Assembly (NCBI GenBank): GCA_001598975.1
Contig: BBXU01001744.1
Location: forward strand, 23,590-87,589
Direction: 5' to 3'
Length of the DNA stretch: 64,000 bases
DNA from: Parachlorella kessleri
Lineage: Eukaryota > Chlorophyta > Trebouxiophyceae > Chlorellales > Chlorellaceae
Shown here: in pieces, positions 36,964 through 47,414 of the stretch
How the letters are laid out: each line of letters opens with the position of its first letter
Numbering within the stretch: position 1 is the first letter of the stretch
The notes under the pieces: model-generated
What the model was told of the DNA's origin: nothing
Databases searched by the model: none
Seen by the model: only the letters and a program-made list of their open reading frames with translations
Program-made: the position numbers and the translations under genes

Positions 36964-37837
36964 GGCCCGTCCAGTGGCTCGTAAAGCCTCTGAGTTCACC
37001 ATGCAAGCATTTTTCATCAATAGTTGCCCGGTACATACCAAGGCGGCAGCTTGCATCCTGCTCTCAGTCTGTCGTCCCCCAGCACTGCGTGTGATATAGA
37101 AGGGGGAAGAGTTGGCACCTACATTAGTGTCCAATGTTGCATGGATAAATCCCGTGCTGACACAAGGTATTGACGCGGTGCTGAGCGGAGCCCAAATCGC
37201 AAGTGTAACCGGCGGTTACCACTGGTGTGACCGGCATTGCGCGATGAAGAGTAATGACCCCTCTCACTGCCCTGCCAAGACGGCTGCCCTGCCTTTGCTT
37301 TGCGGTGGAGGAGATAGACTGTGTAGGCCGTGGGTGAAGGATTAGAATGTAGAGAGGTCAGTAAAGACAAGCGCCCATAGAAGTAAGCATCAAGGAATAG
37401 CATGAGAAAGCAGCAAGTTGGGAAAGCAGATTTTAAGGAGAAGGAGTGAGGGAAAGAAGGAGCCACCCAGCCGCCGAGTAGTACAGACCCACCCCAGCCA
37501 ACAAGGTTGAGACCCTCCAACCAGTTGAGTACGTAGGCAGCCAACCAGACCAGACCCTGGGGTCATCCTCTTTCGTGCACTGACAGCTTGCCCTCGCTCG
37601 CCAGCTTGATAAGCGAGGTGGGCGCTGCGGTCGGGAAGCAGGGAAGCGCCAGGCAGGCAGTGCAGTCAGTGGCTTGGTGGGCTAGTCCCAGACATGCTGG
37701 TCACGGCACAAGGCAGGTACCAGGACTGTGCTGGAAGTCGCCAGTCACAAAGACGGGTTAATGCGTTCATTGCTGCAACTCGAGCAGCAGCAGCGGCAGA
37801 AACCATGGTGGTGGCATTCCCGCAAGATACTGTGGTG
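36964..37837. other. Spacer between the MYND array and the LOG gene
   Basis: About 870 bp between the end of M8 and the 3' end of the minus-strand LOG gene. I see no gene or repeat that I can name. It marks the right border of the array: no MYND-family exon is seen beyond it. Confidence 0.5.
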
Positions 37838-39964
37838 CTATATGGATGGCAGCACATGTGATTGACACCTGGATGGCCGCTGTTGCTGCCTGCAACCAGT
37901 CTCACCTTCATACTTTTCTAAGGCATCAAGGAGTGCTGCTGGGGTGGCTTCTGCAATGATGATGCCTCGGCTCTGGGGCCGGATGAATCCCTGCACGCCA
38001 GCAAGAGCAAAAGCTGAGGTTAGGCTGTACCCACCCAACCTTCGTAGCCATGCTGGACATCCTGCACCCCAGGGCGCGGCACGCTTGCCGTTCCAGCAAC
38101 TAGCTTTTACCTTTGTTCCCACATGGGCATCTCCCATACCAAGCTGCCAGGTAGGAGACTGACTCCCTTCCAGCCACCGACTTCACAATACCCTGCCGCA
38201 GCATGACTCTCACCACCTCAATGACCCTCACCTCCAATATGGCATGCCTAGGACCTCGGCAGCTGAAAGCTCACAGTCTCCGGTACCCTACACCCTACCC
38301 ACCGCCCCAACCTCCACAGCAGGCAGCCTTGGTTACTGGCCAGCCTGCCTGCCACCCTCACCTCCTGTGCGGCGTGGTCCAGGAAGGCTAGCAGGTGGTC
38401 GAAGAAGCCGTTCACGTTCAGCACCCCCACCGGCTTGGTGTGGAACCCCAGCTGCTGCCAGGTAGTGATCTCCAGGGTCTCGTCCAGGGTGCCAAAGCCG
38501 CCCGGGATGGTCACAAAGGCATCTGCATGACTGCACCCACCCCTGTCAGCCCAGGTTACACCTACCTCCTCCCTCTGCTCGCACTGCCCGCCACACCACC
38601 ATTACCAAAGGCATCTGCACCGGCAGGGCAGCGGCGTCTGAAGGCAGGTACCACAGGGGAGGCATGGTACCATGGGCTGGTCACATGGGTGCTGAAAAGG
38701 GATGCTATGCTGAGATACTGGCTGGGAGAGCAACAATGACGCTGCCTCAGGCTCTAGCACAATCCCTGTGCCGGCAGCTGCTCCTTGGCAGCTGGGTCCT
38801 CCCAGCTAGAAGCAGCTGCATGGGTCTGCTGATCTCCGAATAAGCCACGCACCTGCTTCATCAAACATCATTGCCTGCAGCAGCCAGGCTCTGTAAAATA
38901 TATGGACGGGGTCACCGACAGGCTTCTGGTGGCTTGGGCGCATCGGACAGTGTGACTAATGGCAGGCTCCACATCACAGAATCAGGAGTGGTTACTGCGC
39001 AGTTGTAACTGCTTCATGCACAGAGGAGCACAGAGGAAGGCTGTGCGCAGCAGCTAGGTAGCCTTACATGGGCAGGCCAAGGTTGCAGGGTTGCGAGAAA
39101 CCGCACCTTGCGAGTGTGCATGTCCTCTACCAGCCGAATCTCCCCCACCGTGTGCCCAGAAATCTGCATGCGCAAGGCAGCATCTAGCCCGGGGAGCTCA
39201 GTTCCAAGGGGCATGCAGAAAGCCACAGGCTAGGCCGGCTGCAGGAATTGCTGCTTGCTGGCACCAGCTGGATCGATCCGGCCACGAGTTTGCTGCCTGC
39301 CGGCCATGCGGTTGATGGAACACAGCCCATGTGGGGCCTTTTGGGTTTGATAGAAGCTCCCCTGCCGGCCTCAATATAATGTATATTTATGTTAGATTGC
39401 CGCCAGGATCGCCCACGGACCTCGCGTGGTGCAAGCGCGCTGGGGATGACGCCAATCACAGCGCCTTCCCCCAGCCCAGCTGCCACCGTCTCTGCCACAG
39501 CGCCCATCAAGCCCACATTGCCACCTGCGGGTGACGCCAAGGATTGCGGATCAAGGGTCTGGGCTCTGCCTGAGTGGTTGAGCCAGTGCCGTGCGCAGAC
39601 GGTAACTAGTGATAGACAAACAAAGGTTTGAGCAAGAGGTGCATACGCGGTGGTGGTAGTGCTGTGTGGGAGAAGTGAAGACGTACCCCCATATACCAGG
39701 CCTATCCTCCGTTTCACTAGCTCCTCCCCTAGGGCTTTGGCACACTCCAAGTAGGCTTCGCCCTTCCCACTGCTAGCTCCACCTGGCAACAGTTCGGCCT
39801 GCTTAGCTCAGTTGGTCAGAGCGTCCATCACTGTGTTAGTCACTGTCTGCAGTTTCGGTTGCCAACGAGAGCATCGTAGCAGACTCGCCCACGCGCCACA
39901 CGTGTAATTGCTTTAGTGGTTGACACTTACAGAAGACTGCCACCTTCTTAAAATTCCCTGTCAT
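37838..39964 (-). CDS. LOG: LOG-family cytokinin phosphoribohydrolase
   Basis: Enzymes of this family release free cytokinin bases from cytokinin riboside 5'-monophosphates. Seven exons on the minus strand, all in phase: 39964-39931, 39782-39687, 39524-39421, 39163-39107, 38874-38853 (22-nt micro-exon), 38522-38362, 37990-37838; total 208 aa, typical for LOG proteins. The start [17 protein letters not shown] fits the family N-terminus. The nucleotide-binding GGGNVGLMG motif, the conserved [18 protein letters not shown] segment, and the family signature [10 protein letters not shown] are all present; the two conserved catalytic residues of plant LOGs (Arg in the DMHTRK region, Glu in the PGGxGTxxE signature) correspond to MHTRK and TLDE. 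A donor-like GAAGGTGAGA near the end of the last exon could allow another C-terminal exon. It would act in the cytosol or plastid; no signal peptide is seen. Confidence 0.9.
39797..39823 (+). other. tRNA-like 5' half in LOG intron 1
   Basis: GCCTGCTTAGCTCAGTTGG followed by TCAGAGCG looks like the acceptor-stem and D-arm half of a tRNA and contains a perfect polymerase III A box (TAGCTCAGTTGG). The downstream 60 bases do not give an anticodon stem or a GTTCGA T-arm, although AGCAG at 39878-39882 could pair with CTGCT. It is a tRNA relic or the head of a tRNA-derived SINE, lying antisense in the first LOG intron. Confidence 0.4.
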
Positions 39965-41471
39965 GCTGTCCTCTGCTGAGGAGCGCCTCACAGTGGGCTG
40001 ATGGCCTCTAGCACAGGCAGTGATGGTTGTCCGTCGCCTGTGCAATTGCAGTGCTGTCACTACTGGCTGTGTTTTCCAAGGGCACCCAGTACTCACCATT
40101 ATATGATCTGGTCTTGTTAGCCAAGGTTTAGAGACCATGTGCCCCACCATTTGTCAGTTTAGTAGTACCACTAATTAAATCATGTCAATTCATCTAAAGC
40201 TACCCAATATGCTGTGCAATACAACACAGACTGCAAGATGAGTAGCGAACACGACCTGGACAGTCAATCAACACGCTCCCATGACTGGTGCGCCAGAGCA
40301 GAAATGCCAATGGTAGGGTGGCGGAGGGCCAAGAGTGCGCACGGTCGTTGTTTTGACTGTTGTTGCTGCGAAACCTCTTGCTTAGGGTCAAATCAGGTGC
40401 CGAAGTGAACCTTTCTAAATCTTTGCACAGCCCTGTCGTTTCGTTGGGCAGTCACGCTTAGTAGATAGCAATCACCGTTGACTCTTACTGTTGTTGATGC
40501 TTGCCCTACAGAGTCGGTGGATTCTGCAGGGGCACCTTCTGCTAGGCCCGCCGCCGGATGGCCGGGGGGTCCCGCTGACGCCTGACAGGTGGAAGGGTGT
40601 ATCGCAGAGCCAAAACTTCACTGGATCAAGACCAAAACAGTGCTGAAAAGGTGCTGGACCGGAGCTGGCACCCTCCGTGAGACGTTGCTTCCCGCTTCGC
40701 AGCGGGTGTATGGGCCACCGCGAAAGCCTGCAAGTGGAGCCTTGCGATCATACCAAACTCTCACTTAGCGTGGTGGACGAGGGTGTTCAGCTAGCTAGCA
40801 CAGTACGGGTCTTGTAGTGGCCTCCGGGCGGCTTGCTGGAGGCGAAGTGCACCTAAGAGGTGAGTGCCGCGGCATGCCGTGCGTTAGCTCCTCTAGGTAT
40901 TAGTAATGCTCGCAAGTATTTTGGCACCCCTCCTGGCTAGCTCTTACCACTTGAAGGTACATGCATGATTATACACAGACCATGCGTGCAGACCCCTGTC
41001 ATAGGAGCACGTGCCAGAGCGTGAATGTGTGGAAGCACTACTGTACGTCTCCTGCTAGTCCCAAAGAGGCTGGCGCCGCCACCATCCCACACCGGGCACT
41101 AAATGTGCCGCGGCCTCGGCGGACGATCCCCCGCCTCGTATACTAGCAGTAGCCTGCCGCTGTTGTTGTGCAGGCTTGCAATCAGACTAAGAGAGGAGCG
41201 GACTCGTCCCCACACAACCCGCAAGCGTCTGTGCTGGTGAGTGGGGTCAAGCTGCAGGGCTGCTGCTCCGCACCTGTTTTTGGCTGTGGTGCCACTGGAT
41301 GTGCAGCTTCCAGACCCTTATGGCCCGGCACAGCCCACAGTCAGGAGGCAACTGTACCGCCTTGCTGGTGGCACGCTGTGCTTGGTGGAATCCAGCTGGG
41401 CGACATTACACCTCAATACCCCGGCCGCCAAGCCTGACATGCTTTTGCTTTCTCATATACTCTGCAGAAAA
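39965..41471. other. Divergent intergenic region between LOG and the secreted protein gene
   Basis: About 1.5 kb shared upstream region. No coding signal. From about 40530 to 40900 it is GC-rich and full of short inverted repeats, for example CCCGCTTCGCAGCGGG near 40690 and GCCTCC...GGAGGC near 40819-40845. It could hold a structured non-coding RNA, but I do not recognise RNase P, RNase MRP, SRP or telomerase RNA motifs in it. Confidence 0.4.
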
Positions 41472-44400
41472 ATGTGGGTGTCGCAGAAGGCTGCAGTGGC
41501 GCTGCTCTTCCTTGCTTCTGTTCTCTTAATAAGCACGGCTGCCGACTCAGGTATGGTTGAATAACCTTTCAACCAAGTGGTCACAAGTTTGCTGCTGCCT
41601 GACTTGCTACCAAGCACTCCTCTGCCTTCTACTACAACCAGCCCCTGCAGACCTGTCATCGCTTGCAACCCTTGACGCAAAGTGCTGCAGAGGAGCGAAG
41701 TGCTGCGGCACCCATGCGAGCGCAGGTGCCCAACTGCTTATGCACAGGACCGAACCGCACCTCCTCGCCCTTGCTGACTAGCTCGTACATCCATTCCTTC
41801 CTCCTGCTGCAGGGCGCCACCTGCTGCAAGCATCACAGCCGACATCGTGTGCGCAAGGCTCAACATGCCCCTGCTACTCACTGACGTGGACGTGCTCTTC
41901 CACGGGAATAGCTGCCGATCCCAGCACCCCTGCCGCAACATGCCCTGGTGGCTACTTTTTCCGCGAGCCGATGGCCACCTGCCCTTGCTATGACCCAAAC
42001 CCGGCCTGTAGGACAGTGAAGCCTGATGATACCTACATGGTGGCCAGCCTCTTCAACGACCTTGCTTCGCAGAACGTCTGCACGGAGACTGGGATAGTTC
42101 AGACAACAGGCTGCGCGGTCGCCTCGAACTCGGTGCGTGGGTGGTGAAGGTGGAGGGATGGGCCAGTTGCCTGACCCTGTGACGCCTAACGAGTGATGCC
42201 TGCTGCACCAGAAGATGCATCACTCAACATAGAGTGTAATATCTCGAGCGCCGTAAGTTTTTAGCATGCTTGCTTGGTGCAGGCTTGCTTGCGTGCAGTA
42301 GCTCGTACCACTGCTGCAAGTCAATGTGGCGTCAGGCGAGTTGGGAGGTGGAAGAGCCGAGAGCCAGCAACTGGCAGCCCGCAGGGTTCCCAAGCTGCCC
42401 CCCAAAGCTGCTAGCATGGTATCCAGGGTATGCTCTTTGTGCCCATGGAAACTCTTTCTTCTGCGTTCCCGGTGCATGTGATTGTTCCAGGTTCTTCTTC
42501 CTCTGTGTCTTGTAGGATCCAATCATCACTGGGTTCGATGACCGCAAGTGAGTGTATGGTCGCCTTGCCGCCATGCAAGACACTGCTTCTCAGCCCAGGC
42601 TTGCTACTGGGTACTTGTGTCACGCGCTGCAAGGCGGTCGTGCTCCTGGGAGACACCTATGGGTTTTTGGACCCCTTCCACTACCCCCTGTCGCCTGTGG
42701 ACAATACTTTGCTTATGCCGAGCTCAAAGGCCTGCAGCTAACCATGCAGTCAACTCACTTTGCCAGCTCCTGCTGCTCTTCAGTCCCACGCTTAGCGCTC
42801 CTCACTTGCCGGCGCAACACGCTGGTGCAGGTTCCACTTCAACGAGGTGGGCAACTTCACGCTCCTCTCGGATGGGACAGGCTACCTGGTAAGCCTCTTA
42901 TTGCTGGGCAGCCCATAAAAATCAAATACCTGGGGTACTTACGTAAGAGCTATGAGTTTAGATATGCATCCTCTTGGGATTCCCCACCTTTCCTGCCGCC
43001 GCCATGGTGTTGCCGACACCCTGCGCCGTTTTTATTTTAGTTGAATGGGCCATGGTATCCCCAGTTTACACACTTGGCATGCGCGGTGGGAGACCTGCCT
43101 TGCTGTGGGAGCATGCACAGCCAGATGTTGTGGGAGCGTGCACAGCCAGCTGTTGTGTGGCCCCTCCCGACACTGATGCTGGCGCAGCTAGGAGCGAAGC
43201 TGTTGGTGTAGGTGTGGTAGCGGGTGTCTGAAGTCTGCTCAAATACGAGCCTACTCCTAATCATGTGCATACCCACTCATGCAAGCCTTTAGTACTTGCT
43301 CCTCATCCCATTGGGTTGCAGGTGGAGACCAGCTTTGTTGGTGTGCCTCCTGTGGGCGACTTGATGCCCAAGGAGACCAGCTGGACCAATGAAGTGCGCA
43401 TTTACAACCCCCACGGTGAGTCCTGACTCACCCGCAGTCAAATGACATCAGGGGCCGACTACAGTTTGTCCCTTCCACAGTCAGTTAGTGCGTGGCATCA
43501 AGCCTCAGAGACAAGGAGAGTTTACAGGCACCTAGAGTCGTTAAAGCCCGCACTTACAAGGACAAGGAGGGACGTGACTTTCCGAGCACGGCTTTACGGG
43601 GCCCATGGTTCTCCACCACAACCAATCAGCGCTGCCATTGCGCCCCTGTTTGCAGGTAACAAGATTACCTGCCACCTGCCTTATATCTATCCCAACACCT
43701 CGAGGATCACTAGTAAGTTGCATGCAAATTGGAGCATCAGAAAACAGACAGCTGCACTCCAATCTCAATGTAGTTGAGGCATTTACTCGGCAAGGGTGCG
43801 GCACCTACTGGCCGCATGCGGAATGCAGCCTGCAGTGCAAGCTGCTGCCACGACAGCAAGTCACTACTTGGGTGCTAACTCCGCTGGGTGCAGTGACGGC
43901 CCAGGCGACTGGGGTCTCCGTGGCCACAGTCATGACGCCCTACGACAACAACGTTGTGGAGTTTGAGGACATGTCCGCAACTGCTGGTGAGCCTGACCTC
44001 TGGCGTGACTGCTGGTGCTTGCAAGGAGCACCAACAAACTGGGATTCCTTAGAGACCCCTTGTCTTGGCAGGCAGGGGGGCAGGCACTGTCGCTGCTGCT
44101 ACTGGGTGGTCGGGCCAGCTGTGTTGCAGGTGCTCCTGCTGCAACTTAGGATCCCCGGTGAGCGTGGAGGTCAATCGCCTCCTCCGCGCCTGCGCTGTGC
44201 AACTGATTGTGCTCTTCGAGGACTCCTCTCCACCCTGCTTCACCTGCACCCCGTATATCCCCACACATCTCGCATCGCACACTTTCCCACCCCCAACTTG
44301 CTGTTGCTGCTGCAGTGTCCTCCGGCTGGCCCCACCCCTACGTCACTGGCTGCCACGTCTCCATGCCTCATCTGGATCTGATCGTCTACCAGGTCCAAGG

Positions 44401-45368
44401 GGCCGACCAGGCCCAGAAGTTCGAGACCGAGAAGTGGGCCGCCCCTTACACCTGGTGAGCTCGGCAGTCGAGTCAAAGCTGATATAGCTACGCTGTGTAC
44501 CTCCCTCCTGCCGCACCTGCCAGAAATGCGGCAGGACTCCAGAAATGCTGACTGATAGTCAAATGCTTGTGCAACATGCTTCGCATGCTGCGCAGGAGGT
44601 AAAGCCTGTGTGTCCTAGTCGTGCTGCTTTTGTTTCTTGACTTTCATATCAATGACAATTTTTCCCTCGCTCCACTGGTGAGCACCTCCGAGCAGTACAG
44701 GTTGCCCCAAGGCGTTCCGTTGCCAGCAACCTAGGCCATGCAACTGATGCTGACTAGCCTGCTGTTACGCACAGGCTCAACATCGACGTGAAGCTGCTCA
44801 AGCCTTTGGTCCCACCAGTGACAGGCATTCTTGGTAAGTGGGTTCTCTTGTCAGCTTGCCGGCACCTGGCATGGTGTACCTTCTGGCACCCCGCATCATT
44901 CTGATGTACGATGCCCAACACCCACAATTCCGCTGACAGCGCACACTCACCAAGCTGCCGGCCATGACAGGGCCGGCCAGCCTCTCTTTCACCGAGCAAG
45001 TCCACCATTGCGGGCTCCAGAGCATCATTTCCACCGCCCCGCCGCATGCACAAGCCTCACTTGGTTGCCTGTTGTGCTCCGTTGTCCGGCTGTTCCACCC
45101 TTGAATCAACACAAAGGCATGGCGATTGCCACAGCAGTGCATACTCTCGCTGCTGTGCTGTGCAGGTGCGACGTACCCCCTGACTCTGCTGGATGCTGCT
45201 GTCCTGGACCCAGAGACCGACATCTCGAAATTGGCCCAGGCCAATGTGGCGGGTGAAGGCCCCAATGAGCTGCGCCAGCAGCAAGAGCCCTCTGCCCCAG
45301 CTGGCGCGGCCCGTCGCCTGACCAAGGCTGCCACCTTCCCCCTGATGGCCAGCATTGAGGTGGTGTGA
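41472..45368 (+). CDS. Secreted cysteine-rich protein with a vWD/root-cap-like module
   Basis: Eleven exons fit in phase: 41472-41550, 41642-41725, 41813-42132, 42516-42547, 42831-42888, 43322-43415, 43656-43712, 43894-43986, 44316-44454, 44775-44833, 45166-45368, giving 405 aa. The first exon encodes a clear signal peptide (MWVSQKAAVALLFLASVLL, then STAADS). Exons 2-3 are Cys-rich (DAKCCRGAKCCG; CPCYDPNPACR). Next comes DPIITGFDDRKFHFNEVGN, which resembles the DPHxxGFDGxxFxF start of von Willebrand D and plant root-cap (Root_cap, LEA-related) domains. N-glycosylation sites NFT and NTS are present. The C-terminus is Ala/Gln-rich with no membrane anchor or GPI signal that I can see. The protein is probably exported or placed in the extracellular matrix. 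The family assignment rests on this motif only; the model is strong because all ten junctions keep frame. Confidence 0.75.
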
Positions 45369-47414
45369 GCTCCACCTACAAACCAAGGTAGGCACATGGG
45401 AGGCTTTATAGCATGCCATGGTGGTCACCCTGTGTAGTGCCTATAGTATACTACAACGGGAGGTGAATTTGAGGCCATGAGGTTGCAGGCAGGTGCGGTC
45501 TGCCCTGCCGGCCAGCTGGCCACCTGTGGGTAGCAAAGTCACGCCGTCCTCAAGTACGCACTGCTGCAAAAAGCTTGCTAGTGCCTGTGCATACCTGGCC
45601 ATCGTGTGCATGTGTTATGCCCTGCAGCCGTCATGCTGTGCTGACATGATGTGGGGCATGCCACCCTGCAGGGGTACCAGCCTTAGGCGAGGACCTTTAC
45701 AACAGCCCCTGATGGCTATTGAGCTGAATGACTTTGTGCTGAGGTGAGGTGCAGTTGTGCACTTGCTTAGTACCCAAGGGCGGTACACGTCTCTTCCCCG
45801 GCCGGCGGCCGGAATGATTCTTTGCTGGAATTCTTACTTTCCATTCCCTGCATTGCTCAAGCTGGATGGCTCAGTGCTCAGGTCGAGTGTATCGTCTCTT
45901 TGGTCTTGTTAAGCTACAATGCTGAGTATCTCTTCTGCTGCCGAGGGGGCCCAAACACACTTTTTGCTTCTTTATTCTTCATCCTTGGCGTAATTGCTTC
46001 TTTATTTCTTCATCCTTGGCGTAATGGTTCAAGCTGGATGGCTCAGGGATCCGCTCCAGCGGATCTGTCTTTTGTCTTTTGAGTTTTGCCCAGACTGGGA
46101 ATTTTCACCTCTAACTTCCTATACCTTCCCGTTCTCTGCCTGAAGCTTTACCAGCGTTTTCTTCCTTCATCCCTCTTTATTTTGCATTCGTACCATCCTG
46201 GTTTTGCAATGCAGCTGAAAGCCCTACTATTACAGCAGCATGTCCTGCATGTGCCACAGTATCGCTTGCCTCACTACCAAGGACTACACTCACTAATCAG
46301 GCCTATGCTAGCGTACCTTGCTTTCTGACTCGTCTACCATGCATGGGATGTTCTCCTTCAAGGCTTGACTGAAGTCTTGGTGGCTTGTTGTTCCTGACTC
46401 CTGGGGTGGGGGCTGCAACATGTCCCCTGTCGACACTCCAACTATTGCGGCTGGGTTTTGCAGGACTTGTGCTTCTATTTGTGTGCCCTTGGCTATTTGA
46501 AAATTCTGGCAGCCATTGCTAAGGATTATTGTACACCACTAGGTGCAAGGGAAGGTGCCCCCCCCCCCTCGGGGCTGTACGTGTGTAGTGAGTCTGAGTG
46601 TTTGGCCTCCAGTGTCCCAGGACGACGGCTGGGTCACGCTTTGAACTTACTTTATTCAGGGTGGCAGGTAATGCGATCAGAGAGGAGGTACTGGTATACT
46701 GGGCTGACAGGGGTCTATGCAGATATGCTCTGTATCTTGCCTGAGCCTTACTTTGCCTGAGATGGCTGCTGTCCAGCTTGCCCAGCTGTTTTTGCATCAC
46801 TTTGCAAATGAGACCCTAGGCTAGTACTGGTCAGACAACTTGAGGCTCAGCAATATGCATGCATGGTCCAGTGGTCGGTTGCCTTCATGTTCTGGTCTGG
46901 TTGCCAATCATTTCACCATGCCATTGTGACATTCCACGGCCAACCGTTCACCATGCCATTACCGCCGCATAGGCCGGAGCAAGCATTCAAGCCGTCCAGC
47001 AGGGCACCAAGTGGGCAGGCATGCGGAATGCTTGCAAACACAGGGTGATGCCCAGCTGTTGAGTGAAGGGGTGAGCATTGGCACGGCTTAATGTCGCCAA
47101 TCTGATAAGGCCCCGCTCTAATGCAACAGGCGCCAGCAAGGCAAGACCTGCACGCCTCCTTGCTCAAGACCGGGACTACCAATGTTTGAAAGCAGGCCTG
47201 CGATGCCTGATGCAATGCATGTACCGCTGCCACTCCAGCTGGGTAGGGCATGGAGGGTCCAGGCAGATGATAAAATATGCCAGGCACGACTCTTCCAAAG
47301 AATACACCAGACAAATAGATCAATGAAAGCAAGCAAAGAACAAAGCTCCATCAGCATCCCGGCATGCCACCACCCAAGTGTCGCCACATGCCGGCTTGCA
47401 CGAGCAGCAGCCTC
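45369..47414. other. Intergenic, convergent; no gene seen
   Basis: About 2 kb between the 3' ends of two convergent genes. It contains a direct repeat near 45960-46030 (TTCTTCATCCTTGGCGTAAT twice), another repeated phrase CAAGCTGGATGGCTCAG at about 45859 and 46030, and a run of C residues near 46559. Both 3' untranslated regions must lie here. I see no coding exon. Confidence 0.5.

Noticed and set aside
1..37000. CRISPR-like or bacterial tandem array
   Set aside because: The repeats are multi-exon eukaryotic genes about 5 kb long, not short direct repeats with spacers.
39797..39884. Functional tRNA gene
   Set aside because: The 5' half is good, but no anticodon stem-loop or T-arm can be folded from the next 60 bases, even allowing an intron.
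41472..45368. Gamete-fusion protein HAP2/GCS1
   Set aside because: Considered because of the signal peptide and Cys-rich start, but there is no HAP2 core motif and no membrane helix; the DPIITGFDDRKFHF motif points elsewhere.
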